Assembly (NCBI GenBank): GCA_947487955.1
Contig: CANKYV010000015.1
Coordinates: 1 to 40,444, forward strand
Length of the DNA stretch: 40,444 nucleotides
DNA from: Alphaproteobacteria bacterium
GTDB lineage: Bacteria; Pseudomonadota; Alphaproteobacteria; Paracaedibacterales; CAITNM01
Direction of reading: 5' to 3'
This document shows positions 25,858 through 34,922 of this stretch, in pieces. A program made the position numbers and the translations under genes. Each line of letters starts with the position of its first letter. Within the stretch, counting starts at the first letter, position 1. The notes under the pieces are model-generated. The model did not search any database, was not told the origin of the DNA, and saw only the letters and a list, made by a program, of their open reading frames with translations.

Positions 25858-26415
25858 TTGCATCATTGTTCACAAACTATATATGGAACGACAATTGTAG
25901 CTATAAGAGATCAGAAAAAAGTTGTGATGGCAGGGGACGGTCAAGTTACTCAAGGATCTCAAGTTATGAAAGGAAATGCAAGAAAAATTCGTCGTATTGG
26001 AGGAGAAAAAGTTCTTACCGGCTTTGCTGGAGCAACTGCGGATGCTTTTGCTTTGCTTGAAAGATTAGAAGCAAAATTAAACCAGCATCCTGATCAGTTA
26101 GCACGTGCTTGCGTAGAAATGGCAAAAGACTGGAGGATGGATCGATACCTAAGGCGTCTAGAAGCCATGATGATTGTAGCAGATGTGCAAAAGACTTTTT
26201 TGATGACAGGAAATGGCGATGTTATTGAACCAGATGATCAGGTTATTGCTATTGGATCAGGTGGAGGCTTTGCTTTAGCAGCAGCTAGAGGAATGCTAGC
26301 AGTATCTCAAGAGGAAAAAGATGTGGAGTTTGTCGCTAAACGTGCTCTTGAAATTGCTGCCGATCTTTGTATATATACGAATCATCAAATTATTGTGGAA
26401 ACATTAAACATATGA
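25858..26415 (+). CDS. hslV: ATP-dependent protease peptidase subunit HslV (ClpQ)
   Basis: HslV is the proteasome-like peptidase that works with HslU. The 185-residue product contains the conserved start of the mature enzyme (GTTIVAIR, catalytic Thr directly after Gly), [12 protein letters not shown], the [11 protein letters not shown] segment with the active-site Lys, and [10 protein letters not shown]. About ten residues precede the Thr, so a short propeptide must be removed, as in several alphaproteobacteria. No ATG is available in frame; the best start is TTG 25858 behind GGGGAAGG. An ATG at 25845 is in another frame. Confidence 0.95.
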   Translation: MHHCSQTIYGTTIVAIRDQKKVVMAGDGQVTQGSQVMKGNARKIRRIGGEKVLTGFAGATADAFALLERLEAKLNQHPDQLARACVEMAKDWRMDRYLRRLEAMMIVADVQKTFLMTGNGDVIEPDDQVIAIGSGGGFALAAARGMLAVSQEEKDVEFVAKRALEIAADLCIYTNHQIIVETLNI

Positions 26416-27719
26416 ATCAGCTTACACCCAGAGAAATTGTCGTTGAATTGGATCGTTTTATTGTTGGTCAACAAGAAGCGAAAAGAGCAGTCGCTATAGC
26501 GTTACGGAATCGATGGAGGAGAACGCAGTTACCAGCCGATTTAATGGATGAAGTTTTACCAAAAAATATTCTCATGATTGGTCCAACAGGAGTAGGTAAA
26601 ACAGAGATTGCACGTCGTCTTGCAAAACTTGCTCAAGCTCCTTTTATTAAAATTGAAGCGACAAAATTTACCGAAATTGGCTATGTGGGAAGGGACGTTG
26701 AGCAAATTGTTAGAGACTTGGTAGAAATTAGCATACAGATGCAACGAGAACGGGCGCGTTTAGAGGTACAAGAACGTGCAAAGAGTATTGTTGAAGAAAA
26801 GATATTGGATGCGTTAGTGGGCGTGTCAGCAACACCAGACACACGTCATACGTTTCGAAGTAAATTAAGCACTGGTGAGTTGGACGAAAAACAAATAGAT
26901 ATTGAAGTCCGTGATAATGCTAACGCTTTACCGATATTTGATGTACCTGGTATGCCTGGAACACAAATGGGGATGGTTAATTTAAATGACGTTTTTGGAA
27001 AGGTGCTAGCTCAAAAAACAAAAACACGAAATGTTACTGTTCATGAAGCTCGTAAAATTTTACTTACGGAAGAAGCAGATAAATTATTAGATCAAGAAAG
27101 AATTATTTCCGATGCTATCCAATATGTTGAGCAAAATGGAATCGTTTTTCTTGATGAAATCGATAAGATTTGTGCGCGTAGTGACCTCAGAGGAGGTGAT
27201 GTTAGTCGTGAAGGCGTACAACGCGATATCTTGCCATTAATTGAAGGAACAACAGTTTCTACAAAATACGGGCCTGTCAAAACGGATCATATTTTATTTA
27301 TCACAAGTGGGGCATTTCATGTTGCCAAGCCATCTGATTTATTGCCAGAGTTACAGGGACGTTTGCCGATTAGAGTAGAACTGAACGCGTTGACGAAAGA
27401 GGATTTAATTCGGATTTTAAGAGAACCAGAAGCGAATTTGATTCGTCAATCTCTTGCATTAATGGAAACAGAAAAAGTGCAACTAGAATTTATGGCTGAG
27501 GCTGTTGAAGCAATGGCAGAGTTAGCGGCTAAGGTTAATGAAGAAGTAGAGAATATAGGGGCAAGGAGACTACACACGATTTTAGAAAAAGTGATAGAAG
27601 AGATTAGTTTTGATGCGCCAGAGAGAGCAGGGGAAAAAATCAATATTGATAAAGACTATGTAGAAAAAACAGTAAAAGGGCTGGTTAAAGACCAAGAACT
27701 CTCAAAATTTATTCTTTAA
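26412..27719 (+). CDS. hslU: HslU (ClpY) ATPase subunit of the HslVU protease
   Basis: HslU is the AAA+ unfoldase that feeds substrates to HslV. The 435-residue protein has Walker A GPTGVGKT at 57-64, the I-domain (about 110-240), Walker B with [11 protein letters not shown], a sensor region (LFITSGAFH), the [15 protein letters not shown] segment and the conserved C-terminal tail [10 protein letters not shown], which docks into HslV. ATG 26412 overlaps the hslV stop (ATGA); upstream in-frame codons belong to hslV. All ATPase motifs are intact. Confidence 0.97.
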   Translation: MNQLTPREIVVELDRFIVGQQEAKRAVAIALRNRWRRTQLPADLMDEVLPKNILMIGPTGVGKTEIARRLAKLAQAPFIKIEATKFTEIGYVGRDVEQIVRDLVEISIQMQRERARLEVQERAKSIVEEKILDALVGVSATPDTRHTFRSKLSTGELDEKQIDIEVRDNANALPIFDVPGMPGTQMGMVNLNDVFGKVLAQKTKTRNVTVHEARKILLTEEADKLLDQERIISDAIQYVEQNGIVFLDEIDKICARSDLRGGDVSREGVQRDILPLIEGTTVSTKYGPVKTDHILFITSGAFHVAKPSDLLPELQGRLPIRVELNALTKEDLIRILREPEANLIRQSLALMETEKVQLEFMAEAVEAMAELAAKVNEEVENIGARRLHTILEKVIEEISFDAPERAGEKINIDKDYVEKTVKGLVKDQELSKFIL

Positions 27720-27784
27720 AAGCTTAATGTGAAAAATACAATTGGAAAGTGTCTTTATTTTAATATTAGCAAAGGACAAAAAAC

Positions 27785-28147
27785 ATGAAAGAACAGATAA
27801 AGGAAGAAGAGTGTCTTATTAACAAAGTTTGTGTTCCTTGTATGGGGGGAGTTCCCCCTCTAACAGAAGGCGTTGTTCAACGATATTTAAAAGAATTGGG
27901 AAATAAATGGTCTTTGAATAAGCAGGGACACCTTCACCGGGAATATATTTTTACGAATTTTATGGAGCCTATGAATTTTGCTAATAAAATTGCAGAACTC
28001 GCTGAAAAAGAAGCGCACCACCCTGATTTAACTATTGCTTGGGGAAAATGTGTTGTAGAAATGTGGACACATAAGATAAACGGCTTAACGGAAAGCGACT
28101 TTGTATTAGCTGCGAAAATAGAAAAGTTGGCACATGACCCGTTCTGA
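27785..28147 (+). CDS. Pterin-4a-carbinolamine dehydratase (PhhB/PCD)
   Basis: The enzyme dehydrates 4a-hydroxytetrahydrobiopterin to recycle the pterin cofactor. The 120-residue protein carries the active-site motif [11 protein letters not shown] (His78, His79, Pro80, Asp81), followed by the conserved [12 protein letters not shown] with Thr95-His96. The N-terminal [20 protein letters not shown] block is seen in many family members. AAGGA lies about 8 bases before the ATG. No phenylalanine hydroxylase gene is nearby, so the pterin it serves is not evident here. It overlaps the next gene by 14 bases. Confidence 0.93.
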   Translation: MKEQIKEEECLINKVCVPCMGGVPPLTEGVVQRYLKELGNKWSLNKQGHLHREYIFTNFMEPMNFANKIAELAEKEAHHPDLTIAWGKCVVEMWTHKINGLTESDFVLAAKIEKLAHDPF

Positions 28148-28790
28148 GAAAATATATACGAGTCTGTGTGTAATATTTTCTATTCTCATCGTGGTAAATA
28201 ATTTGATTTATCAGAAGTTTGTCACCTTACCAATTTTACCTTTTCATACATTTGAACTCTCTATAGGAGCTATTTTATATCCCTTAACTTTTTTACTATC
28301 AGATTTAATTGCTGAATTTTATGGTAAAGAACAGGCTACCTTTTGTGTGCGTTTTGCTATGACGATGAACATCATGGTTGCTATTATTATTTGGGGAATG
28401 GATCACTTACAAGCTACAAGCTGGTCTAAAATAAGCAATGACGAATTCCATAAGATGTTTGGGGCTTATAGTGTAGCTTTTACAGGTTCTGTACTAGCAT
28501 GTTACATAGCGCAACTAGTAGATATTAGGATTTATCTTTGGATAAAAAAATTGACTAATAATAAATGGCTTTGGCTTAGGAATAATGGAAGTACGGCAAT
28601 TTCTTTGTTTGTAGATACAAGTATCGTTATAGGGTTTATGTGTTTTTTTGATATTTTACCTTTTGAGAGGATTATACCCTTAATTTTAAATAGCTATAGT
28701 TTTAAGCTCTTCTTTACCCTATGTAACACTCCTTTATTTTATTTATATGTATGGATTATCAGAAAAGTACTAAAAAGTGAATCTTCCTAA
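28134..28790 (+). CDS. YhhQ/VUT family queuosine-precursor transporter
   Basis: The 218-residue protein has six likely membrane helices and the family's early motif: [20 protein letters not shown], a hydrophobic stretch with acidic residues that marks VUT (YhhQ) proteins. YhhQ imports queuine precursors (preQ0/preQ1) used to modify tRNA. The ATG lies inside the upstream dehydratase gene, so translation is coupled. Queuosine synthesis genes are not in the window; salvage in a host-dependent cell is a plausible role. Confidence 0.88.
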   Translation: MTRSEKIYTSLCVIFSILIVVNNLIYQKFVTLPILPFHTFELSIGAILYPLTFLLSDLIAEFYGKEQATFCVRFAMTMNIMVAIIIWGMDHLQATSWSKISNDEFHKMFGAYSVAFTGSVLACYIAQLVDIRIYLWIKKLTNNKWLWLRNNGSTAISLFVDTSIVIGFMCFFDILPFERIIPLILNSYSFKLFFTLCNTPLFYLYVWIIRKVLKSESS

Positions 28791-28897
28791 TTGATTTTGA
28801 AATGGCACAAAGCTAAGAAATTTAAAATCTAAATAATTTAAGAGAACTAACTGAAGATACAAGGAATAATTAACCTTTATAATTAAAAAGATATGAT

Positions 28898-29598
28898 TCA
28901 TAATAGTGAAAAAAAGTGATCAGAATAATTTTCAGCTAAAATAAAAAACTTGTTATTTTTAAAGAAAAATAAAAATTCTTTATGTTGTATTTGTTTGTAA
29001 TTTTCTTCTTCTTTAGGAAAACCAAGAGCTAATGCTTTTTTTTCTAATTTAGGGTATGGAATGAAATGGATATCTTCTCTTCTTAGGGCTATTTTTTCAG
29101 GAAGATTTGGGTGCCTACCAAATCCTTTTTAAAATACTTAGAAAAAAAAATTTTTGCTCTCGGTAAAGAAGTATCCCACAATAAATATTCTTGCTTTATT
29201 ATTTGCCTTTCCCAGAAATTATCATTGATAGTTTCTCTAAGATCTATACTTACATGTGATAATTTTAGTTGTGTTGGAAAATCTAAGAAGTCTGCTATCA
29301 ATGTGATTATGTCTCTAAATAATATTTTTTCTGTTTTATCTTTTTTATTGACTAAAAAGCAGTCTCTTTCATTAGGTTCATGATAAGAAGAGTTATTTCT
29401 AAAAAAACATGGAAAGCAAAAAAGGATACAATTAATAAAAGAGTCTTTTATATTCATATCAGTTTCTAATCGTGATCTTTCAGGTAAATCCACCAGATTC
29501 TTTTTATCTAATAAATTATCAGAAACACTTTCATTTTCTACTGCATTTAGCGGTAACGTAAAAGATAATGTTAGGAAAGCCAAAAATATAAAAATCAT
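28898..29598 (-). pseudogene. Secreted F-box protein (host-directed effector candidate), apparently frameshifted
   Basis: The ORF 29089-29598 encodes 169 residues: a signal peptide (MIFIFLAFLTLSFTLPLNAV), a polar Cys-containing linker, then residues about 91-131 with F-box spacing (LFRDIITLIADFLDFPTQLK, then LSHVSIDLRETINDNFWERQ). F-boxes recruit eukaryotic SCF ubiquitin ligases. The frame stops at 29089, but a second minus-strand frame stays open from about 29128 to a stop at 28898. It encodes a protein-like continuation (RREDIHFIPYPKLEKKALAL and more). One frameshift near 29090-29128 would join them into about 230 residues. Confidence 0.6.
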
Positions 29599-29722
29599 GA
29601 TTTTAGGATATGATTTAATTTACGTCACATTATTTATCCTATAAATTTCAAAGCATGCAAGTTCTTTGATCAAGAACATTATGAGTTTGCTTGAGAAAAT
29701 GGTGAATTTTCGTGCTTTTATT

Positions 29723-29730
29723 TTTCAATT
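29723..29730. repeat. Left 8-bp target-site duplication of the IS1-family element
   Basis: TTTCAATT here is repeated exactly at 30532-30539, immediately outside the two inverted-repeat ends. IS1-family elements typically duplicate 8-9 bases on insertion. Confidence 0.9.
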
Positions 29731-29738
29731 GAGAGTGT

Positions 29739-30146
29739 TCACTTAAAGATAGATAAGAACACTGTTTGATATTGCTGGAAGATATCAGGGACTGTAAGAG
29801 CACACCATAACTTTATTGAAGCATCAATCATTTCTTCTTTTTTTGAAACGACTTTTGTTCGCCGAGTCATGCGTCCTAAATGTTGACGTGTATTACTATT
29901 ATCCCGCTCAATAGTAACGCTATGTTGTTTGCCAATAATATGGCGATCTTTCGGTAGCACCTTTGCAAAGGCATCCCAATCATCTGTATAAAATATACAA
30001 GTTGTTAAATGTTTAACTTTGTCATAGAGTCGCCTGAAGGTTGCAGCATCACGATTGCCGATAACCCAGGCAATAGTTCTCCTTGAGCCACGATCCACGG
30101 CTTTGATGATCCATCTTTTGTTTTTTTTGATTGGATAAAATGCCAC
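29739..30146 (-). CDS. IS1-family transposase, catalytic part (InsB-like frame)
   Basis: The frame encodes the DDE catalytic region. KKNKRWIIKAVDRGSRRTIA leads into FYTDDWDAF, containing the second Asp, and then IERDNSNTRQHLGRMTRRTK with the Glu and the conserved Arg/His residues of IS1 transposases. The first Asp (EIEFDEMW) lies upstream in the other frame. It is probably made as a fusion by -1 frameshifting; a GTG near 30146 is a poor independent start. Confidence 0.9.
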   Translation of the reverse strand: MAFYPIKKNKRWIIKAVDRGSRRTIAWVIGNRDAATFRRLYDKVKHLTTCIFYTDDWDAFAKVLPKDRHIIGKQHSVTIERDNSNTRQHLGRMTRRTKVVSKKEEMIDASIKLWCALTVPDIFQQYQTVFLSIFK

Positions 30147-30457
30147 ATTTCATCAAATTCAATTTCCTTAATGTCTCCAGAAATAACAGGTTCACTGTGC
30201 TTTGCTGCTTCTTCTGAAATCCAACGATACGTTAAAGAACGCGAATGCCCAAGGATTTTAGCAAGCATCCCAAATGATGCTTTTCCTAATGAATAAAGAA
30301 TCACTGCTAAGGCTTTTTTAACGGCTACCGAATCTTTAACGCGACGATCGCCTTCTATAAAATTCAACCCGCATTTCTTACATCGATAACGAATTTGATT
30401 TCGAACTAGTCCATTCTTAATGATTTCTTCAGCATGGCAACGTTTGCAATTGATCAT
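30005..30457 (-). CDS. IS1-family transposase, DNA-binding part (InsA-like frame)
   Basis: The frame begins MINCKRCHAEEIIKNG and has a four-Cys zinc ribbon (CKRC, then CKKCG), then a helix-turn-helix (LGHSRSLTYRWISEEAAKHS). The first catalytic Asp follows in EIEFDEMWHF. After the slippery site the frame continues out-of-phase to 30005. ATG 30457 is preceded by GGAGGTAAG, so it is chosen over 30469. Alone it would act as an InsA-type repressor. Confidence 0.9.
   Translation of the reverse strand: MINCKRCHAEEIIKNGLVRNQIRYRCKKCGLNFIEGDRRVKDSVAVKKALAVILYSLGKASFGMLAKILGHSRSLTYRWISEEAAKHSEPVISGDIKEIEFDEMWHFIQSKKTKDGSSKPWIVAQGELLPGLSAIVMLQPSGDSMTKLNI
30121..30128 (-). other. Slippery run for -1 transposase frameshifting
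   Basis: On the coding strand the sequence is eight A followed by C. The upstream frame reads TCA AAA AAA ACA; shifting back one base gives AAA AAA AAC AAA, joining the DNA-binding and catalytic frames into one transposase. This is the same kind of run used by IS1. Confidence 0.75.
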
Positions 30458-30531
30458 TCTTACCTCCATATTCTTACGAAGGTATCATACCATACGAATA
30501 TTATTTTATCTATCTATGTGTGAACACTCTC

Positions 30532-30539
30532 TTTCAATT
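30532..30539. repeat. Right 8-bp target-site duplication of the IS1-family element
   Basis: TTTCAATT, identical to 29723-29730, immediately follows the right inverted-repeat end at 30531. Confidence 0.9.
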
Positions 30540-31058
30540 ATTTGTGGGATCTCCATACATATGAGGACATGATTTTTAGTTGGTCTTAACCTGTAAAAAA
30601 AGGACCGAAGGAAATTCCAACTAATTTGAAGGATTTTTGGGATTTTTTCTGGAATATTTTAAGAGGCGGTAGTCGATGAATAAGCTTTTTAGGATGATTT
30701 GGAGTTTTATAATAATGAGGGGGGAGAATCTCCATACTTCGAAGTGAGCGGCTACTTTTTCTAGGGTGATTTTGCCCATGGTATATGTGCTTTTCTAGTA
30801 TTTTCTTGGCCACAGAGAAAAAATTAGAAAAAGTTATGCAGTTTTACTGAAGGGATGCACAAATTGCAATAGTGCTAAACTAAGCCTAGGGATAATTTAT
30901 TTTAAGTCATTTACTTGCCATGCAATTCAAAAAGTAGTATGTAGCTAAAAGGGGTGCAACATATCATTTAGTGTATTCATGACTAGAATGGTACGAATTT
31001 TTTCTATGAGAAAATTACAGGAGTTACGTAAAGTCTTACTGGTGGATAGGTTAGAAGT
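30540..31058. other. Non-coding stretch upstream of the NRPS cluster
   Basis: About 520 bases with no convincing gene. A 75-codon minus-strand frame (30586-30813, GTG start) is basic, Lys/Pro/His-rich and without a recognisable fold; I leave it out. The last 150 bases should contain the promoter of the biosynthetic operon, but I see no strong sigma70 box or lux-box palindrome. The words ATCTCCATAC recur at 30549 and 30728, without evident meaning. Confidence 0.45.
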
Positions 31059-34000
31059 ATGAAAGAAGAGCTTATTGTCAAGAGATTTGAAAATCAGGTT
31101 GCTATCTCTCCTGAAAGTCCGGCTGTCTCTTGTGGTCAGTTATCTATTTCGTATGACCAGCTTAATAGAAAGGTAAATCTTGTAGCAAACCACCTTATTG
31201 AAAAAGGTGTGAAAAGAAACTCTCCTGTCGGTGTTATCCTTCCTAGGTCCATTGACTTCATAGTTGCCGTGCTGGCTGTTTTGAAATCAGGAGGATGTTA
31301 TATCCCAATTGACCCTAGTTATCCCAAAGAAAGAATAAAAAATATTATTGAAGATGCTGGCGTGTTTTTTTTACTTAAAAATAGTTCAAACGCTCTTTTG
31401 TTAGATGATGATGGATTATGCTTTGTTAATATAGATACTCTTGATCAATTGATCAAGACGCCTATGATAGGCAATCCTTCATTAATTAATGATGTGGATG
31501 ATCCGATATATATAATTTATACTTCTGGGTCTACGGGAATACCAAAGGGAGCCATTAATAAGCATAAAGGTTTTTTAAATTTGATTGATTGGTACACTCA
31601 AGATTTTAACCTGAATAAAAATGATAAAATTTTAATTTATACCCCACTTAATTTTGATCTCACTCAAAAAAATATTTTTGCACCTTTGCTAGTAGGAGCT
31701 ACTATTTTTTTGATGAATGATGGCCTTTATGATCCTAGCTTGATTGTAGATGAGATACATAAAAATAAAATTACTTGGATTAATAGCACTCCCAGTGCTT
31801 TTTATCCATTGATTGAAAGTGATTATAATTTAAAAAAGCTGAAATCTTTACGTCATGTGTTTGTTGGGGGTGAGCCTTTGTTTGCTAAAAGGGTTTTGCC
31901 CATTCATCTTAGTAATCTAAGACTTAAAATTGTTAATACATACGGACCGACTGAGTGTGCAGATGTGTGTTCTTTCTATACTTTAACGGAGAAAGATTTT
32001 ATATCTCAACACGTCTACGTACCTATTGGTAAGCCAATAAAAAATATAAATTTATATGTTTTGGATGATAACATGAACAAGGTGAAAGAAGGGGAGGTTG
32101 GAGAGTTATATGTAGAAGGGGTTGGTGTCGGTCTAGGTTATGTTAATAACCAAGAGATTACAAGACAGACGTTTTTATCTAATCCATTTGATAAAGGTAA
32201 TAGCCCCAGTATATATAAAACGGGAGATATAGTTAGGATTCTTCCAGACTCTAACTTAGAGTTTATTGAAAGGAAGGATTTTCAGGTAAAGATTAGAGGT
32301 TACAGGGTTGAACTAGAAGAAATAATCAGTTCTTTAAGAAATATTCCTGGTGTTAAGGATGCGTTGGTTATCGCTTATGAGAACCAGGATCAAGAAAAAT
32401 TTCTTGTAGGGTATGCTGTTGGGAAAAGTTTAAAGGAAAGGGATTTAAAGAAAAGTTTACAAGAAAAACTGCCTTCTTATATGATACCTTCGGCAATTAT
32501 TGTTATGGATTCCTTCCCTCTAACAGCTAACGGAAAAATTGATAGAAAAAAATTACCCTTAATAGAAAATAAAAATTCACAATCTTTTTTGAACTCCTCT
32601 TTGGATGAGAGAGAAAAAAGGATGTTTGATATTTGGAAAAAATTCTTGCCTATACCTATCAATAATTTAGAAGACAATTTTTTCTCGCTAGGAGGCCATT
32701 CTTTAAGTGCAATTAAGCTTATTTTTCAAATAAAAAAAGAATTTGGGGTTGAAATTTCTATACAAGAGTTATTTACACACCCAACAATATTCTCTCTTAC
32801 TAGAGTAATTAATGACAAAAAGATAGAGAAAAATAGCAAAATTACGGAGATTGTGGGGAATGTATATGGTAATAAAAGCCCTTTGTCTCTGCCGCATCAG
32901 AGAATTTTTTATATTGAAAACACTTTTCATAATCCCATTATTTTTAATAACCTCATTACCCTTTCATTGAAGGGTTGTCTGTCTGAAAAAAAATTAGAAA
33001 ATGCTTTTCGCAAATTGATTAAAAGACATGAGATTTTTAGAACGTGTATTGTGAGAGAAAAAGATCAAATGTTTGAAAAAGTTTTTGACAAGCTCAATTT
33101 TATCTTAAAAAAAATTGACTTTAGTCAAGATAATGCTGCTGTAAAAAAGCAAAAGGTAGAAGAGTTTGCAAGACAAGTAGTTGAAAAACCCTTTAATTTA
33201 ATGTCTCTTCCCCTCATCAGAGGGTTTTTGATCAAATTAGAAGAAGGCAGTTATGTTCTGTTGATGTGTCTACATCAATTCCTGATCGATGGTGCATCAA
33301 TGGATACTTTTTATAAAGAGATTGCAGCATTTTATAATGAAGAAGGTGAATCTTTAGAGAAATTAAAGATACAATATAAGGATTATGCTTTTTGGCAAAG
33401 TCGAGTGATAACCAAAAAAAATATACAAAATCAGATAAATTTTTGGAAAATGGAGCTAAAAAATGCTCCAGAGCAAATACACTTAAAAACAAACCTTCCG
33501 AGACGCGAGGAATTTAGCTATAGGGGTGATGTGTATACACTAAACCTTGGCAAGGAACTTTCTGTTATGTCCAATAAATTTTGTCAAAAAAATGATGTAA
33601 CTCTCTTTATGTTGCTTATGTCAATTTACTCAATTTTGCTGACTAGATACACAAAAAATCGTGATATTGTGATAGGAGCACCTATTGCTAACAGAAGAAG
33701 AGCTGACTTAGAGCCGCTCATAGGTTTTTTTGTTAATTTGGTTCCTTATAGAGTACGGTTTCCGAATGAGATTACTTTTTTAGAACTAATTTTAAATATA
33801 AAAAAGGTAGCTCTTGATGCTTATGATAATCAGGATATTCCATTTGTGCATTTGCCTGAATACCTAAATATAAAAAAAAGAAAGGATTATCATCCTATTT
33901 TTCAGGTTGTTTTTGCAATGCAACCTTATGCAGTTGATAAATTTTGTCTCAATGAAGTACAAGTTAAGGATTTAGATTATGAAGAACCGATAGCTAAATT

Positions 34001-34175
34001 TGATATGACTTTAAACACTAGCTTAAAGAATGGAAATATTGAGTTGAAGTTTGAGTATGCAACAGACCTTTTTGTAAAGAAATCTGTAGAAAAAATGGCA
34101 AAAGAATTTAAGTCTATTTTGGAAGAATGTCTTTCTAAGCCAGAAAAAAAACTAACTTTTCCTAATATAGATTAA
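31059..34175 (+). CDS. Nonribosomal peptide synthetase, A-PCP-C
   Basis: The 1038-residue synthetase selects and loads one amino acid. Adenylation domain (about 10-505): TSGSTGIPKG at 155-164, NTYGPTE, YKTGD, FQVKIRGYRVELEE and NGKIDRKKL. Carrier domain: DNFFSLGGHSLSAIKL with Ser548 for phosphopantetheine. Condensation domain (about 605-1038): the HHxxxDG motif reads HQFLIDG (739-745), so the catalytic second His is Gln; later motifs (NRRRADLEPLIGFFVNLVPY, HPIFQVVF) are normal. By hand alignment to GrsA the pocket residues read D, L, K, N, F, G, T, D, V; I do not assign a substrate. No starter condensation domain, so it may begin a chain. Confidence 0.95.
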   Translation: MKEELIVKRFENQVAISPESPAVSCGQLSISYDQLNRKVNLVANHLIEKGVKRNSPVGVILPRSIDFIVAVLAVLKSGGCYIPIDPSYPKERIKNIIEDAGVFFLLKNSSNALLLDDDGLCFVNIDTLDQLIKTPMIGNPSLINDVDDPIYIIYTSGSTGIPKGAINKHKGFLNLIDWYTQDFNLNKNDKILIYTPLNFDLTQKNIFAPLLVGATIFLMNDGLYDPSLIVDEIHKNKITWINSTPSAFYPLIESDYNLKKLKSLRHVFVGGEPLFAKRVLPIHLSNLRLKIVNTYGPTECADVCSFYTLTEKDFISQHVYVPIGKPIKNINLYVLDDNMNKVKEGEVGELYVEGVGVGLGYVNNQEITRQTFLSNPFDKGNSPSIYKTGDIVRILPDSNLEFIERKDFQVKIRGYRVELEEIISSLRNIPGVKDALVIAYENQDQEKFLVGYAVGKSLKERDLKKSLQEKLPSYMIPSAIIVMDSFPLTANGKIDRKKLPLIENKNSQSFLNSSLDEREKRMFDIWKKFLPIPINNLEDNFFSLGGHSLSAIKLIFQIKKEFGVEISIQELFTHPTIFSLTRVINDKKIEKNSKITEIVGNVYGNKSPLSLPHQRIFYIENTFHNPIIFNNLITLSLKGCLSEKKLENAFRKLIKRHEIFRTCIVREKDQMFEKVFDKLNFILKKIDFSQDNAAVKKQKVEEFARQVVEKPFNLMSLPLIRGFLIKLEEGSYVLLMCLHQFLIDGASMDTFYKEIAAFYNEEGESLEKLKIQYKDYAFWQSRVITKKNIQNQINFWKMELKNAPEQIHLKTNLPRREEFSYRGDVYTLNLGKELSVMSNKFCQKNDVTLFMLLMSIYSILLTRYTKNRDIVIGAPIANRRRADLEPLIGFFVNLVPYRVRFPNEITFLELILNIKKVALDAYDNQDIPFVHLPEYLNIKKRKDYHPIFQVVFAMQPYAVDKFCLNEVQVKDLDYEEPIAKFDMTLNTSLKNGNIELKFEYATDLFVKKSVEKMAKEFKSILEECLSKPEKKLTFPNID

Positions 34176-34185
34176 GGAGGAAAAA

Positions 34186-34911
34186 ATGGATGAAAAAGAG
34201 AGAGAATGCGTAGGTATAGCAAAGAGACTAAAAGAAAAATTTTATCATTTTGCGCAATTAAATAATGTAAATTCTGGTTTGTTTACAACTATCAACGAAG
34301 AAGGACAGCAGTTTAGAGATTCATGGAATAATTTGCACCTAGATAATCACATGGGTGACGGAGGAAAATATAGATACAGAAGGTATAGTGTTGTAAAAAT
34401 TAGAGAGGATAAACAGCTCGAATATCTCCCTCCTGAGCCGCATTTTCAGAAAAAAACGTATAATGGTCTTAATGGAGATATTTATAGAGAATATTCACCG
34501 TTTGAGGAAAGAATTTTGAGAGGTGTCTTATTTAGAGATATTATAATTTCCTCAGCCACTATCTTCAGCCAGTTAAAAAAACCTAAAAATGGGTGGAGGG
34601 TAGAGTGTCATCAGTTTCGTATTATCCCTTCTGAAAATGAAGCTGGATTTCCAACCCCCGAGGGTAAGCATAGAGACGGGGTTGATTTTGTTTTGGTGAC
34701 GCTTATTAACAGATTAAACATGGATGGAGGTAAAACAACCATTTACGATAGTAATGATAAAGAAATTGCTTCTCGGGTTATGAGTAATGAATGGGAAAGT
34801 GTTTTTATCAATGATATAAAAACAATGCATGAAGTTTCTCCTATATACAAAAGAGACTTTTTTGAAGGATCTTACCGTGACACGTTAGTGCTTACGTTTC
34901 AATGTTTCTAG
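34186..34911 (+). CDS. 2OG-Fe(II) dioxygenase of the isoleucine-hydroxylase (BsmA/IDO) type
   Basis: The 241-residue protein resembles the 2OG-Fe dioxygenase family that includes L-isoleucine 4-hydroxylase. CHQFRIIPSENEAGFPTPEG leads to the metal motif KHRDGVDF (His162, Asp164), then GGKTTIYDSND, the distal His in MHEVSPI (His215) and the 2-oxoglutarate-binding Arg in YRDTLVLTF (Arg231). All four ligands are present. It follows the NRPS by 10 bases behind AAGGAGG, so it is likely to hydroxylate a free or carrier-bound aliphatic amino acid for the pathway. Confidence 0.85.
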   Translation: MDEKERECVGIAKRLKEKFYHFAQLNNVNSGLFTTINEEGQQFRDSWNNLHLDNHMGDGGKYRYRRYSVVKIREDKQLEYLPPEPHFQKKTYNGLNGDIYREYSPFEERILRGVLFRDIIISSATIFSQLKKPKNGWRVECHQFRIIPSENEAGFPTPEGKHRDGVDFVLVTLINRLNMDGGKTTIYDSNDKEIASRVMSNEWESVFINDIKTMHEVSPIYKRDFFEGSYRDTLVLTFQCF

Positions 34912-34922
34912 AGAGGGGAACC

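Larger units (their letters stand above)
29731..30531 (-). mobile_element. IS1-family insertion sequence, 801 bp, complete
   Basis: Ends are imperfect 26-bp inverted repeats: 29731-29756 starts GAGAGTGTTCAC, and 30506-30531 reads the same on the other strand, 23 of 26 bases matching. A perfect 8-bp target duplication flanks it. Inside are two overlapping minus-strand frames joined through an A8C slippery run, as in IS1. Transposase motifs are intact, so the element may be active and its insertion recent. Confidence 0.93.

Noticed and set aside
26367-26411. Longer hslU start inside hslV
   Set aside because: The upstream codons belong to the hslV frame overlap; ATG 26412 gives the standard HslU N-terminus ([15 protein letters not shown]).
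30549-30738. Repeated ATCTCCATAC words as a possible regulatory repeat
   Set aside because: Only two copies about 180 bases apart in AT-rich DNA; too little to support a function.
30586-30813. Minus-strand 75-codon ORF (GTG start) between the IS and the NRPS
   Set aside because: Lys/Pro/His-rich with no recognisable secondary-structure pattern and no convincing ribosome binding site.
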